A stretch of DNA of 28,259 nucleotides, from positions 1 through 28,259 of IMG/VR virus record IMGVR_UViG_3300020463_000103; one strand, given 5' to 3'. Source of the DNA: a virus. This document shows positions 22,806 to 28,259 of this stretch, piece by piece. Position numbers and translations under genes: made by a program. How positions within the stretch are numbered: the stretch's first letter is position 1; every line of letters starts with the position of its first letter. The notes beneath the pieces are model-generated. The model made no database searches. It saw only the letters and a list, made by a program, of their open reading frames with translations, and was not told where the DNA came from.

Positions 22806-24137
22806 ATGACAATCAGAATGTCAAAGAAAATAAAAGAGTTTGAGTTCAAACAAAAATGGTTTGATTATATGCAATATCAACCACACGAAGGGCAAAAAAA
22901 ATTGCATTTTCCTGACAAATCTGACGCATCTTATTTCGTAAACATTTGTGGTAGAAGGTATGGTAAAACTACTGCAGCATTTCGTGAAGCTGAATTTTAC
23001 GCAGCACAACCTAATAAAAAAATATGGCTAGTTGGATTATCTTATAAAAAATCACGATTAATGTTTAGAGAAATCTGGAAAGATATGGTAGCAGGTAAAG
23101 CAAACGATATTGATAGAGCATCTGAAAAAGAACAGTATATAAAATTTAAATGGGGAACAACAGTAGAAGGTATGTCTTGTGAAAACCCAGACTCGCTAGT
23201 CGGAGAAGGGGTAGATTTATTAATTATAGATGAGGCAGCAAAAATGCCAAGAAGAATATGGGATATGTATTTATCTCCAACTCTTGTAGATAGAAAAGGT
23301 AAAGCCATCTTTATTACTACCCCAGAAGGATTTAATTGGATATATGATTTGTTTTTATTAGGTCAAACAGATCCTCAATGGTATTCACAACAATCTCCAA
23401 GTTGGGAAAATCAATATGCGTTTCCAGAAGGAAAGAAAGATTCTTTTATCCAGGAAAGAAAAAGAAATATGTCTAAAGAACTATTCGACCAAGAGTTTGC
23501 AGCAAAGTTTACATCAATGGAAGGAAGAGTATATCCATTTGACAGAGAAATAGATATGGGAGAAGTTCCATATCAAGAAAATTTACCAACCTATTGCTCA
23601 ATGGACTTTGGGTTCAGAATGCCATCAGTATTATGGTTTCAAACTTATAAGCAAGATGGTAATTGGCATATTAATATTATTGATGAAATAATACACGAAA
23701 GAAATATACCAACAGATAAATTAGCAGAAATGATAAAGAAAAAGAATTATCCAGTAATTACTTACTATGGTGACCCTGCTGGTAGCTTTGTGCAAGGACA
23801 ATCTGGATTAGGAGATATTCACATCTTACGCAGACACGGAATTTATGTAGAATACAGAATGGACAAACTATCTCGTGATATACAATCTGGTGTGAGTTAT
23901 TGTCGTGGATTTTTTGAAAATGCAGATGGTTTAAGAAGAATAAAGATAGATAAAAAATGTGTAGGTATCGCAGAAGATTTTGAAGGATATAGATTTCCAG
24001 AAGCAGTAGAAGGCAAAGCTATCTCTAATAACCCAATCAAAGATGGATACTATGAACACGGCTGCGATGCTTTCAGATATTTTATCTTGAATAGATTTCC
24101 AATTAGAAGTAATTTCGTTGGAAGAATACCAAGATAA
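22806..24137 (+). CDS. terL: Terminase large subunit
   Basis: The 443-residue protein has the expected two domains. The ATPase part has a Walker-A-type GRRYGKTT (49-56), Walker B LLIIDEAA (138-145) with D142 and E143, and coupling motif FITTPEG (169-175). The nuclease part has Asp residues in SMDFGF (D267), YYGDPAG (D323) and CDAFRYF (D421). It packages DNA into procapsids and cuts it. The start has no clear ribosome site; ATG 22818 is an alternative. It is encoded on the plus strand, opposite to the small terminase and to capsid genes. Length is typical. Confidence 0.95.
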   Translation: MTIRMSKKIKEFEFKQKWFDYMQYQPHEGQKKLHFPDKSDASYFVNICGRRYGKTTAAFREAEFYAAQPNKKIWLVGLSYKKSRLMFREIWKDMVAGKANDIDRASEKEQYIKFKWGTTVEGMSCENPDSLVGEGVDLLIIDEAAKMPRRIWDMYLSPTLVDRKGKAIFITTPEGFNWIYDLFLLGQTDPQWYSQQSPSWENQYAFPEGKKDSFIQERKRNMSKELFDQEFAAKFTSMEGRVYPFDREIDMGEVPYQENLPTYCSMDFGFRMPSVLWFQTYKQDGNWHINIIDEIIHERNIPTDKLAEMIKKKNYPVITYYGDPAGSFVQGQSGLGDIHILRRHGIYVEYRMDKLSRDIQSGVSYCRGFFENADGLRRIKIDKKCVGIAEDFEGYRFPEAVEGKAISNNPIKDGYYEHGCDAFRYFILNRFPIRSNFVGRIPR

Positions 24138-24149
24138 AAGGAACGCTAA

Positions 24150-25454
24150 ATGGTTTTAACCCCACAAGAGATTATAAAAGATTCATTAACTAATTTTAAA
24201 GAAGAACAAGCGAAAGCTAGAAGAGAAGAAGTAAGAAAGTTTTTAGATTATTATTCTGGCTCTTTAACCGAGCAATACATAGAGGGTTATTTTAAATCTG
24301 ACGCCTTCCAGGAAATCCCACATTACAATACAAACATTGTAAAGAAGTTTGTAAATCGTATGTCAAAAATTTATACTATTGGTGCTAAGAGAAATGTCAA
24401 TGACAGGTATGTAGATTTGTCATCAGTTAAGAATGCTCGTATGAAACAAATGGAACGAATGACTCGTTTGCTTGGTACTTGTGCAACTTATGTTATGTAT
24501 GATGAAATGGAAGAACGATTTGAATATCGTCCTATTTATTATTTTGAGCCATACTTTGGTGACAATCCATACAGACCTGAAGCTATTGTATATCCAATGA
24601 TGCACGGACACGCAGATTTATCTGATACAGATGATTTAATGTATGCTTATTGGGACGGGGATAGACATATTAAGTTTGATGACAATGGAAACATTATAGA
24701 AGAAATAGAACACAATATTGGTATATTGCCTTTTGTTTTTTCACACAGAGAAGAACAATTAGATTCTTTCTTTGTGGAAGGTGCATCAGACTTGGTATCT
24801 GCTAATGAACATATCAATATTACTATGACCGAAATGCAGTTAGGATTAAGATTTCAAATGTTTGGACAGCCAGTAGTAACTGGACTTATATCAGATAATG
24901 CAAACGTAAGAGCAGGATCAGATGAAATCTTAACATTGCCAGAAGGAAGTAATTACGACATTGTATCTCCAGAGGGAAATGTAAGAGATGTTATTGAAAA
25001 CATTAAGTGGCAAATAGAATTGGTAGCATTGAATAATCACTTGTTCGTTACTTTTGCACAATCAGGTGGTGAAGTACCAAGTGGTATTTCTTTAATGATT
25101 AAAGACTTAGAACGCCACGAAGATTTTATTGATGACAAAGAATTATATCGTCAATATGAAAAAGATTTCTATAAAGTAGAATATGCTTTATCAGAAATAA
25201 ACAGCTTAGGTTTACCAAAACCATCTGAGTTTAAAGTAGACTTTTCTGAAGTTGAATATCCTATGACTACTCAAGATAAGATTATGTTAAATGAATACAA
25301 GCTGAAACATAACTTAACTACACAAGCAGAATTGTTAGCAGATGAAAATAGAGATTTAACTATTGAAGATGCTATACAAGTAATTGCAGATAATAAATCA
25401 ATGAATGAAGTAGAGATAGTAGAAGATGATAATCAAGATACACAACAAAGTTAA
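24150..25454 (+). CDS. Portal protein
   Basis: The 434-residue protein follows the terminase after 12 bases with AAAGGAACGCTAA as ribosome site. It has the layout of SPP1-gp6-like portals: a basic N-terminal helix (EEQAKARREEVRKFLDYYSG), NIVKKFVNRMSKIYTIGAKR, a beta region with YFEPYFGDNPYRPEAIVYPM, then SANEHINITMTEMQLGLRFQ, QSGGEVPSGISLMIKDLERH in the tunnel/helix region, and an acidic tail (EVEIVEDDNQDTQQS). It forms the dodecameric ring for DNA entry and the docking point for terminase and connector. It overlaps the next gene by 29 bases. Confidence 0.9.
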   Translation: MVLTPQEIIKDSLTNFKEEQAKARREEVRKFLDYYSGSLTEQYIEGYFKSDAFQEIPHYNTNIVKKFVNRMSKIYTIGAKRNVNDRYVDLSSVKNARMKQMERMTRLLGTCATYVMYDEMEERFEYRPIYYFEPYFGDNPYRPEAIVYPMMHGHADLSDTDDLMYAYWDGDRHIKFDDNGNIIEEIEHNIGILPFVFSHREEQLDSFFVEGASDLVSANEHINITMTEMQLGLRFQMFGQPVVTGLISDNANVRAGSDEILTLPEGSNYDIVSPEGNVRDVIENIKWQIELVALNNHLFVTFAQSGGEVPSGISLMIKDLERHEDFIDDKELYRQYEKDFYKVEYALSEINSLGLPKPSEFKVDFSEVEYPMTTQDKIMLNEYKLKHNLTTQAELLADENRDLTIEDAIQVIADNKSMNEVEIVEDDNQDTQQS

Positions 25455-25932
25455 TTTTAACTTTCACAAAGTTCAATCTAAAGTAATAAAACAATTAGTT
25501 AATAAAAGACTTAAACGAATTGCTGACTTTGCAAAAAAGAAAGTAAGAGATACTTTTAGAAAAGAAAAAAATATTGATGGTAGCAATTTCCAAACATTAA
25601 GCGAAAAATATGTAGAAATAACCGAACGTCCTAATCGTCCTATTATGGATAGAACTGGAAACTTGAAAAAAAGTTTGCATTCAAGAAGCTCTATAAAAAC
25701 AAACACTAATGAAATGACAGTTTCCTATGGTACAAATGAAGAACAATACGAACCACATTTGAAAGAGGGTGGTTATAAAGGAAAATTTGGTAGAGTTCCA
25801 CAAAGAAAATTCTTTTATACCTCTGATGAAGAAGCGTTTGATATAGTAAAAGAAAAGATTGCAACTGAAGTAGATGAGTTTTTGGACGATTTTATAAGGA
25901 ATCTTTCAACAAGTATGCGTAAACTACATTGA
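25426..25932 (+). CDS. HK97-gp10-like / phage virion morphogenesis protein
   Basis: The 168-residue protein starts at ATG 25426 inside the portal gene; no later in-frame ATG precedes the conserved region. It contains a basic helix (RLKRIADFAKKKVRDTF), DRTGNLKKSL, VSYGTNEEQYEPHLKEGGYK, and VPQRKFFYTSDEE, the ordered signature of phage morphogenesis proteins related to Mu gpG and HK97 gp10 that act in head completion or head-tail joining. The final helix (ATEVDEFLDDFIRNLSTSM) is typical as well. Here it sits with the portal rather than among the other neck genes. Its stop overlaps the next ATG. Confidence 0.8.
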   Translation: MIIKIHNKVNFNFHKVQSKVIKQLVNKRLKRIADFAKKKVRDTFRKEKNIDGSNFQTLSEKYVEITERPNRPIMDRTGNLKKSLHSRSSIKTNTNEMTVSYGTNEEQYEPHLKEGGYKGKFGRVPQRKFFYTSDEEAFDIVKEKIATEVDEFLDDFIRNLSTSMRKLH

Positions 25933-26153
25933 TGGAAGATTTAATAAAAGAAATATTTAAAATGGTTTCACAGATAAAAAGAATATCTGAAGCTAATAAT
26001 GATCTACTCGGATTTGTATGTTCTAAGGTTGCTCCAACCAAAAAAATTACCATCAAAGAAATAGATTTATTAGATGTAGCTTATATCTCAATGGAAATGT
26101 CAGAAATATTTGAAGAGTATGATGTTATGCCTGAGGACTATGGGATTGCTTAG
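25932..26153 (+). CDS. Hypothetical small helical protein, 73 aa
   Basis: I place the start at ATG 25932, overlapping the upstream TGA by one base. The 73-residue protein is predominantly helical and acidic at its end (MEDLIKEIFKMVSQIKRI, EIDLLDVAYISMEMSEIFEE). No family is recognised. Its last 29 bases overlap the end of the minus-strand small terminase gene, so two transcripts converge within coding sequence. It is last in the plus-strand packaging block, and an assembly role is only suggested by position. Confidence 0.6.
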   Translation: MEDLIKEIFKMVSQIKRISEANNDLLGFVCSKVAPTKKITIKEIDLLDVAYISMEMSEIFEEYDVMPEDYGIA

Positions 26154-26793
26154 TTTCTAATTCTGCTAACTTTTCTAACCACTTTCTTTTTTCACTCGCA
26201 GTAGGTCGTCTTTGTGGCAATGGCTCTAGTCCAACTTTCTTTGCTCTTTGCAATAATGCGTATCTAGCAGCTCTATCCTCTCTTAATTTTTGCCTATATG
26301 GTTTTTTACCCTTCTTTATTCTTTCTACTGCTTTCTTTTCTTTTATCTGACGCTTTTGAGGTTTGTCGTTTTCTGGATTTCTTTCTGGAAGTGTTTCTAG
26401 TATTTCTGTAACCTCTTCGCTTTCTGCGTCTATAATATCCTCTGCGTCTATTTGTTCTGCTTTTAAGAACTTCTCAAATGGACTATCTACAGTTACATTG
26501 ATGTTTTTAACTAGTTTTCCTGAATGTTCTAATACCAGACGCCCTGCCTGGACATTGCCTTCAATAGCTTCTCGAATCATACTATTTAATACCATAGGTA
26601 ACTTTGCATTAAAAGAAACCATATACTTCTTATAATACATATCAACAAATCTATCATCAGCAAACCAAGATTGTATAGTTCTATGACTAACATTTATTTG
26701 CTCGGCTATTTGTTTTTTATTTAAATCAGGATTATGTATCATTAAATCAATAGCAGCCATTTGATTGGCTTTTTTTAGTTCGATATTACTCAT
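26125..26793 (-). CDS. terS: Putative terminase small subunit
   Basis: The 222-residue protein begins in an ATGA overlap. It has an N-terminal helix-turn-helix (NKKQIAEQINVSHRTIQSWF, about residues 25-45), then YYKKYMVSFNAKLPMVLNSM and AIEGNVQAGRLVLEHSGKLV, a pattern shared by phage small terminase subunits that read the pac/cos site. The C-terminal half is highly charged (KAVERIKKGKKPYRQKLRED) and may contact the large subunit or DNA. It lies 2 kb from the large subunit and on the opposite strand. A DNA-binding regulator is the alternative, but the helix-turn-helix plus AGRLVLEHSG pair favours terminase. Confidence 0.72.
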   Translation of the reverse strand: MSNIELKKANQMAAIDLMIHNPDLNKKQIAEQINVSHRTIQSWFADDRFVDMYYKKYMVSFNAKLPMVLNSMIREAIEGNVQAGRLVLEHSGKLVKNINVTVDSPFEKFLKAEQIDAEDIIDAESEEVTEILETLPERNPENDKPQKRQIKEKKAVERIKKGKKPYRQKLREDRAARYALLQRAKKVGLEPLPQRRPTASEKRKWLEKLAELETKQSHSPQA

Positions 26794-26933
26794 TTACCTT
26801 GCCCTCTATATTTTTTCTTATAATACTTCTTTGAACCTTTTGTGCCGTATTTAGTATTAGAGCTTCTACCTTGTCGAGTTTTTTTTGCACCATTTGACTT
26901 CCTAGTGCGTTCCTGAAATAAAGATTTTCTCAT
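26790..26933 (-). CDS. Lys/Arg-rich small protein, 47 aa
   Basis: The start at 26933 forms an ATGA overlap with the stop of the upstream gene; the frame extends further to 26987 but that part lies inside the membrane protein gene. The 47-residue product (MRKSLFQERTRKSNGAKKTR, then SSNTKYGTKGSKKYYKKKYR, then GQGK) is extremely basic and low in hydrophobic residues, so probably disordered until bound. Nucleic-acid binding is plausible. Its stop overlaps the small terminase start in ATGA, implying coupled translation. Confidence 0.55.
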   Translation of the reverse strand: MRKSLFQERTRKSNGAKKTRQGRSSNTKYGTKGSKKYYKKKYRGQGK

Positions 26934-27145
26934 TTCTTGTAGACTTTTTCTGCTCCTGCGATTCCGAATGAACCTAGTGTAACCCAAACAAATGAGTTAT
27001 AGATGTAGTCGTTTACCATTAATTCTATTCCAATAATACCCATTGCTAAATCTACGACGCCAAATACACACATCAACGCAAAGGATAGAAAACCTATAAT
27101 ATTCTTTTCATTGTATTCGTTTTTATCTTTAAATAATTCCCACAT
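26930..27145 (-). CDS. Small two-helix membrane protein, holin-like
   Basis: The 71-residue protein has AAGGAGAAGTA as ribosome site and starts in TAATG. After a charged N-terminus (MWELFKDKNEYNEKN) it has two hydrophobic stretches, about 16-42 (IIGFLSFALMCVFGVVDLAM) and 49-65 (IYNSFVWVTLGSFGIAG), and a basic tail (AEKVYKK). Size and topology fit a class-II-like holin or a pinholin/antiholin, but a different membrane role is equally possible. A separate holin is found beside the endolysin at 14307. Confidence 0.55.
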   Translation of the reverse strand: MWELFKDKNEYNEKNIIGFLSFALMCVFGVVDLAMGIIGIELMVNDYIYNSFVWVTLGSFGIAGAEKVYKK

Positions 27146-27279
27146 TACTTCTCCTTTTTCTTAGGTCTAAATATTTTCTCCCAACGCTTTTCGTATTCTT
27201 TTTTAGAAATACCTATAGGTCTAGGCACATCGCCTTTACCTGCACCGTTAGGTTTTTTATAAATGCTCTTTTCTTTCAT
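27145..27279 (-). CDS. Basic microprotein with GAGKGDVPRP motif, 44 aa
   Basis: A 44-codon frame closes by TAATG with the membrane protein gene and opens in ATGA with the upstream gene. It reads MKEKSIYKKPNGAGKGDVPR, then PIGISKKEYEKRWEKIFRPK and KKKEK. A Gly-Lys-Gly-Asp-x-Pro-Arg-Pro core followed by a Tyr/Trp helix is a pattern I recall from small proteins in many phages. The function of those is unknown to me. Real coding is supported by the paired overlaps. Confidence 0.6.
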   Translation of the reverse strand: MKEKSIYKKPNGAGKGDVPRPIGISKKEYEKRWEKIFRPKKKEK

Positions 27280-27407
27280 TTACTATATTTTAAAAACTTG
27301 CTTTTCTTTATAGGGTTGCGTTTCAGTTTGGCTTTAATGCTCATCTTACGCATTCCATAAAGACGTTTAGGTATAAAGTTTCTAGCAGATGATACGGTAA
27401 CATTCAT
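27276..27407 (-). CDS. Basic microprotein, 43 aa
   Basis: A 43-codon frame: MNVTVSSARNFIPKRLYGMR, then KMSIKAKLKRNPIKKSKFLK and YSK. It is bounded on both sides by ATGA overlaps. It has no acidic residues at all and could wrap around nucleic acid. No strong ribosome site is visible, so translation is probably by coupling to the gene before it. I do not recognise the family. Confidence 0.5.
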   Translation of the reverse strand: MNVTVSSARNFIPKRLYGMRKMSIKAKLKRNPIKKSKFLKYSK

Positions 27408-27583
27408 TTTCCAACCTTACGCATTGCTGCAGTATGAGCTTGTTTAAAGGTTTTACCTTTTCTCATTGCTGCTGCCATAGATCGTAAATGTCCTTTGGTG
27501 TGATGAACCTTATGTCTGCTCATCTGTTTTTTTTGTGTTTTGTTTAATCCTTTTAGACTAACACCTTTTAAATTTTTAGCCAT
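27404..27583 (-). CDS. Basic His-rich microprotein, 59 aa
   Basis: A 59-codon frame (MAKNLKGVSLKGLNKTQKKQ, then MSRHKVHHTKGHLRSMAAAM, then RKGKTFKQAHTAAMRKVGK). It starts in TAATG overlap with the 24-residue gene and ends in ATGA. The His cluster HKVHHTKGH and the helix MAAAMRKGKTFKQAHTAAM recall small phage proteins with a helix-loop-helix outline that I have seen in marine phages; metal binding is possible. No function is known to me. Confidence 0.6.
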   Translation of the reverse strand: MAKNLKGVSLKGLNKTQKKQMSRHKVHHTKGHLRSMAAAMRKGKTFKQAHTAAMRKVGK

Positions 27584-27657
27584 TACTTCTTCTTACCTTT
27601 CTTCATCTTTTTCTTTTTCTTTTTCTTTTTTCTCATTGTACCTGTGTGGTATGGCAT
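27583..27657 (-). CDS. Polylysine microprotein, 24 aa
   Basis: A 24-codon frame with a clear ribosome site, AAAGGAGATAGTT, before the ATG. It reads MPYHTGTMRKKKKKKKK, then MKKGKKK. The ribosome site, the TAATG overlap with the next gene and the surrounding operon argue for real translation in spite of its size. It resembles the polylysine start of the 33-residue gene at 15095. Binding to DNA, RNA or acidic proteins is the obvious guess. Confidence 0.55.
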   Translation of the reverse strand: MPYHTGTMRKKKKKKKKMKKGKKK

Positions 27658-27659
27658 AA

Positions 27660-27815
27660 CTATCTCCTTTTTTTTAATTTGTCTTTTGGACAATATCTTA
27701 AATAATCTACTCTTGTTTCTACCTTTTTACCTGTGGCTAAACCACAATAAGTAAGCTCTTTTTCTTTCGCTGCAAACGAACAATGAGCTTTTATTAGTGA
27801 ACAGTAATCAAACAT
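27660..27815 (-). CDS. Cysteine-rich small protein, 51 aa
   Basis: A 51-codon frame starting in TAATG overlap with the upstream gene and ending TAG at 27660. It reads MFDYCSLIKAHCSFAAKEKE, then LTYCGLATGKKVETRVDYLR, then YCPKDKLKKRR. Cysteines at 5, 12, 24 and 44, with His 11, could bind a metal, though spacing is irregular. It looks like a short treble-clef or disrupted zinc-finger domain. No family is recognised. Its last codons supply the AGGAG ribosome site of the microprotein gene that follows. Confidence 0.55.
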   Translation of the reverse strand: MFDYCSLIKAHCSFAAKEKELTYCGLATGKKVETRVDYLRYCPKDKLKKRR

Positions 27816-28018
27816 TAATCTATATCCAATTCTTTGTATAATTTACGATCTGGCATAGAACCTGCACCATTTATAACTAATAATGGCTTAGAAGGTATCC
27901 TTTTTACAAGAAATTTTTCCTTACAACATACACATCTTTCAAGTGGATCATCTGTCATTTTCTGCTCCACCTCAAAAATATTATCAGTTTCAAGACATAT
28001 ATAATCGTATTTAGGCAT
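27815..28018 (-). CDS. FmdB-like zinc ribbon protein, degenerate first knuckle
   Basis: The 67-residue protein MPKYDYICLETDNIFEVEQK, followed by MTDDPLERCVCC and FLVKRIPSKPLLVINGAGS, matches the FmdB-type zinc ribbon layout (KYDYxC near the start, then CxxC, then a Lys/Arg-x-x-S strand). The first CxxC is degenerate: only Cys8 remains, replaced by CLET. Three cysteines in CVCC and Cys8 could still bind metal. The start lacks a clear ribosome site. It is the first gene of the small-protein/terS operon; a nucleic-acid-binding regulator is plausible but unproven. Confidence 0.65.
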   Translation of the reverse strand: MPKYDYICLETDNIFEVEQKMTDDPLERCVCCKEKFLVKRIPSKPLLVINGAGSMPDRKLYKELDID

Positions 28019-28090
28019 ACAAGCAATTTAGGGGTAAAAAACAATAAAAAACCACCAAAATTTAGGATTGGTTGTCTAGTTATTTTTGTA

Positions 28091-28107
28091 TTAAAGTAAT
28101 ACTTTAA
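28091..28107. promoter_or_regulatory. Candidate operator, 17-bp perfect inverted repeat
   Basis: TTAAAGTA-A-TACTTTAA has two 8-bp arms around one central base, the shape of a dimeric repressor site. It lies 73 bp before the terS operon start and 127 bp before the plus-strand gene. The early winged-helix protein or an unseen regulator could bind it. Confidence 0.5.
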
Positions 28108-28134
28108 CCTAAATACCTATCTCTACTATATATC

Positions 28135-28146
28135 GTCGTTTACGAC
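28135..28146 (+). terminator. Short hairpin with T tract in the control region
   Basis: GTCGT-TT-ACGAC is a short inverted repeat followed on the plus strand by AATTTTTTATTTT. With a four-base stem (GTCG/CGAC) and TTTA loop it could act as a weak terminator or as an operator half-site. It is too short to be convincing. Confidence 0.25.
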
Positions 28147-28234
28147 AATTTTTTATTTTCTTGATTTTAATATATACTGTATTAAATTATTACTATTTAG
28201 TTAGTCGTTAACTATGGTTTTGCAAGGAATACTA

Positions 28235-28259
28235 ATGGACTACCATGTACTAACAAAAT
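28235..28259 (+). CDS. Start of a plus-strand gene leaving the window
   Basis: ATG at 28235 is preceded by AAGGA at six-base spacing. Eight codons are visible (MDYHVLTK) before the window ends. The divergent control region just upstream and polarity matching the early operon suggest the first gene of an early transcript, but the protein cannot be identified from eight residues. Confidence 0.45.

Larger units (their letters stand above)
28019..28234. promoter_or_regulatory. Divergent control region, no gene seen
   Basis: About 216 AT-rich bases lie between the minus-strand terS operon and a plus-strand gene starting at 28235. A weak plus-strand promoter pair, TTGATT (28161-28166) and TAAATT (28183-28188) with 16-base spacing, is the best seen for the outgoing gene. 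Minus-strand promoters are less clear. Two inverted repeats in it are listed separately. Confidence 0.45.

Noticed and set aside
26934-26987. Longer 65-residue form of the basic protein starting at 26987
   Set aside because: The additional segment lies within the membrane protein gene, and ATG 26933 forms the usual ATGA overlap.
28135-28160. Strong intrinsic terminator
   Set aside because: A four- or five-pair stem is too short for confidence, although a T tract follows.

Overview
The window is part of a tailed bacteriophage (siphovirus) genome. It has low GC, roughly one third by eye, tightly overlapping genes and strong Shine-Dalgarno sites of the AAGGAG type. Small, very basic phage proteins of the kind common in uncultivated marine phages point to an aquatic bacterial host; the AT bias would fit a SAR11-like host, but that is inference. 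The clear SD sites argue against a Bacteroidota host. No integrase, repressor, tRNA, CRISPR array or insertion sequence is visible.

The layout is four blocks of alternating polarity. (1) Bases 1-4278, plus strand: an early or DNA-metabolism operon with a 5'-truncated replication-initiator-like protein, small cysteine-rich and coiled-coil proteins, a PD-(D/E)XK nuclease, a zinc-ribbon metallophosphoesterase, a winged-helix protein and an SSB-like protein. (2) Bases 22750 down to 4512, minus strand: the late virion operon. In order of transcription it holds scaffold, major capsid protein, a 1640-residue repeat-rich tail fibre, a set of small basic proteins, a membrane/coiled-coil protein, a secreted thioredoxin-fold protein, holin and endolysin, then head-tail connector and neck proteins, tail tube, a tail chaperone with an apparent -1 frameshift, tape measure, tail hub and a last minor tail protein. 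(3) Bases 22806-26153, plus strand: large terminase, portal, an HK97-gp10-like protein and a small unknown. (4) Bases 28018 down to 26125, minus strand: eight small proteins ending in the putative small terminase. A further plus-strand gene starts at 28235 and leaves the window.

Transcription therefore diverges at 22751-22805 and 28019-28234, and converges at 4279-4511 and, with a 29-bp antisense overlap, at 26125-26153. The terminase-portal module is inverted relative to both small terminase and scaffold/capsid, which is unusual for a siphovirus.

The most noteworthy signals are a strong depletion of the tetramer CATG (three copies found in 28 kb), a -1 frameshift site joining the two tail-chaperone frames, a 13-bp bulged hairpin between capsid and fibre genes, tandem paralogous neck genes, a duplicated gene start (MKPSSAK), and two clusters of Lys/Arg-rich microproteins. 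None of the genes proves a wholly new system; the basic microproteins and the inverted packaging module are the best places to look.
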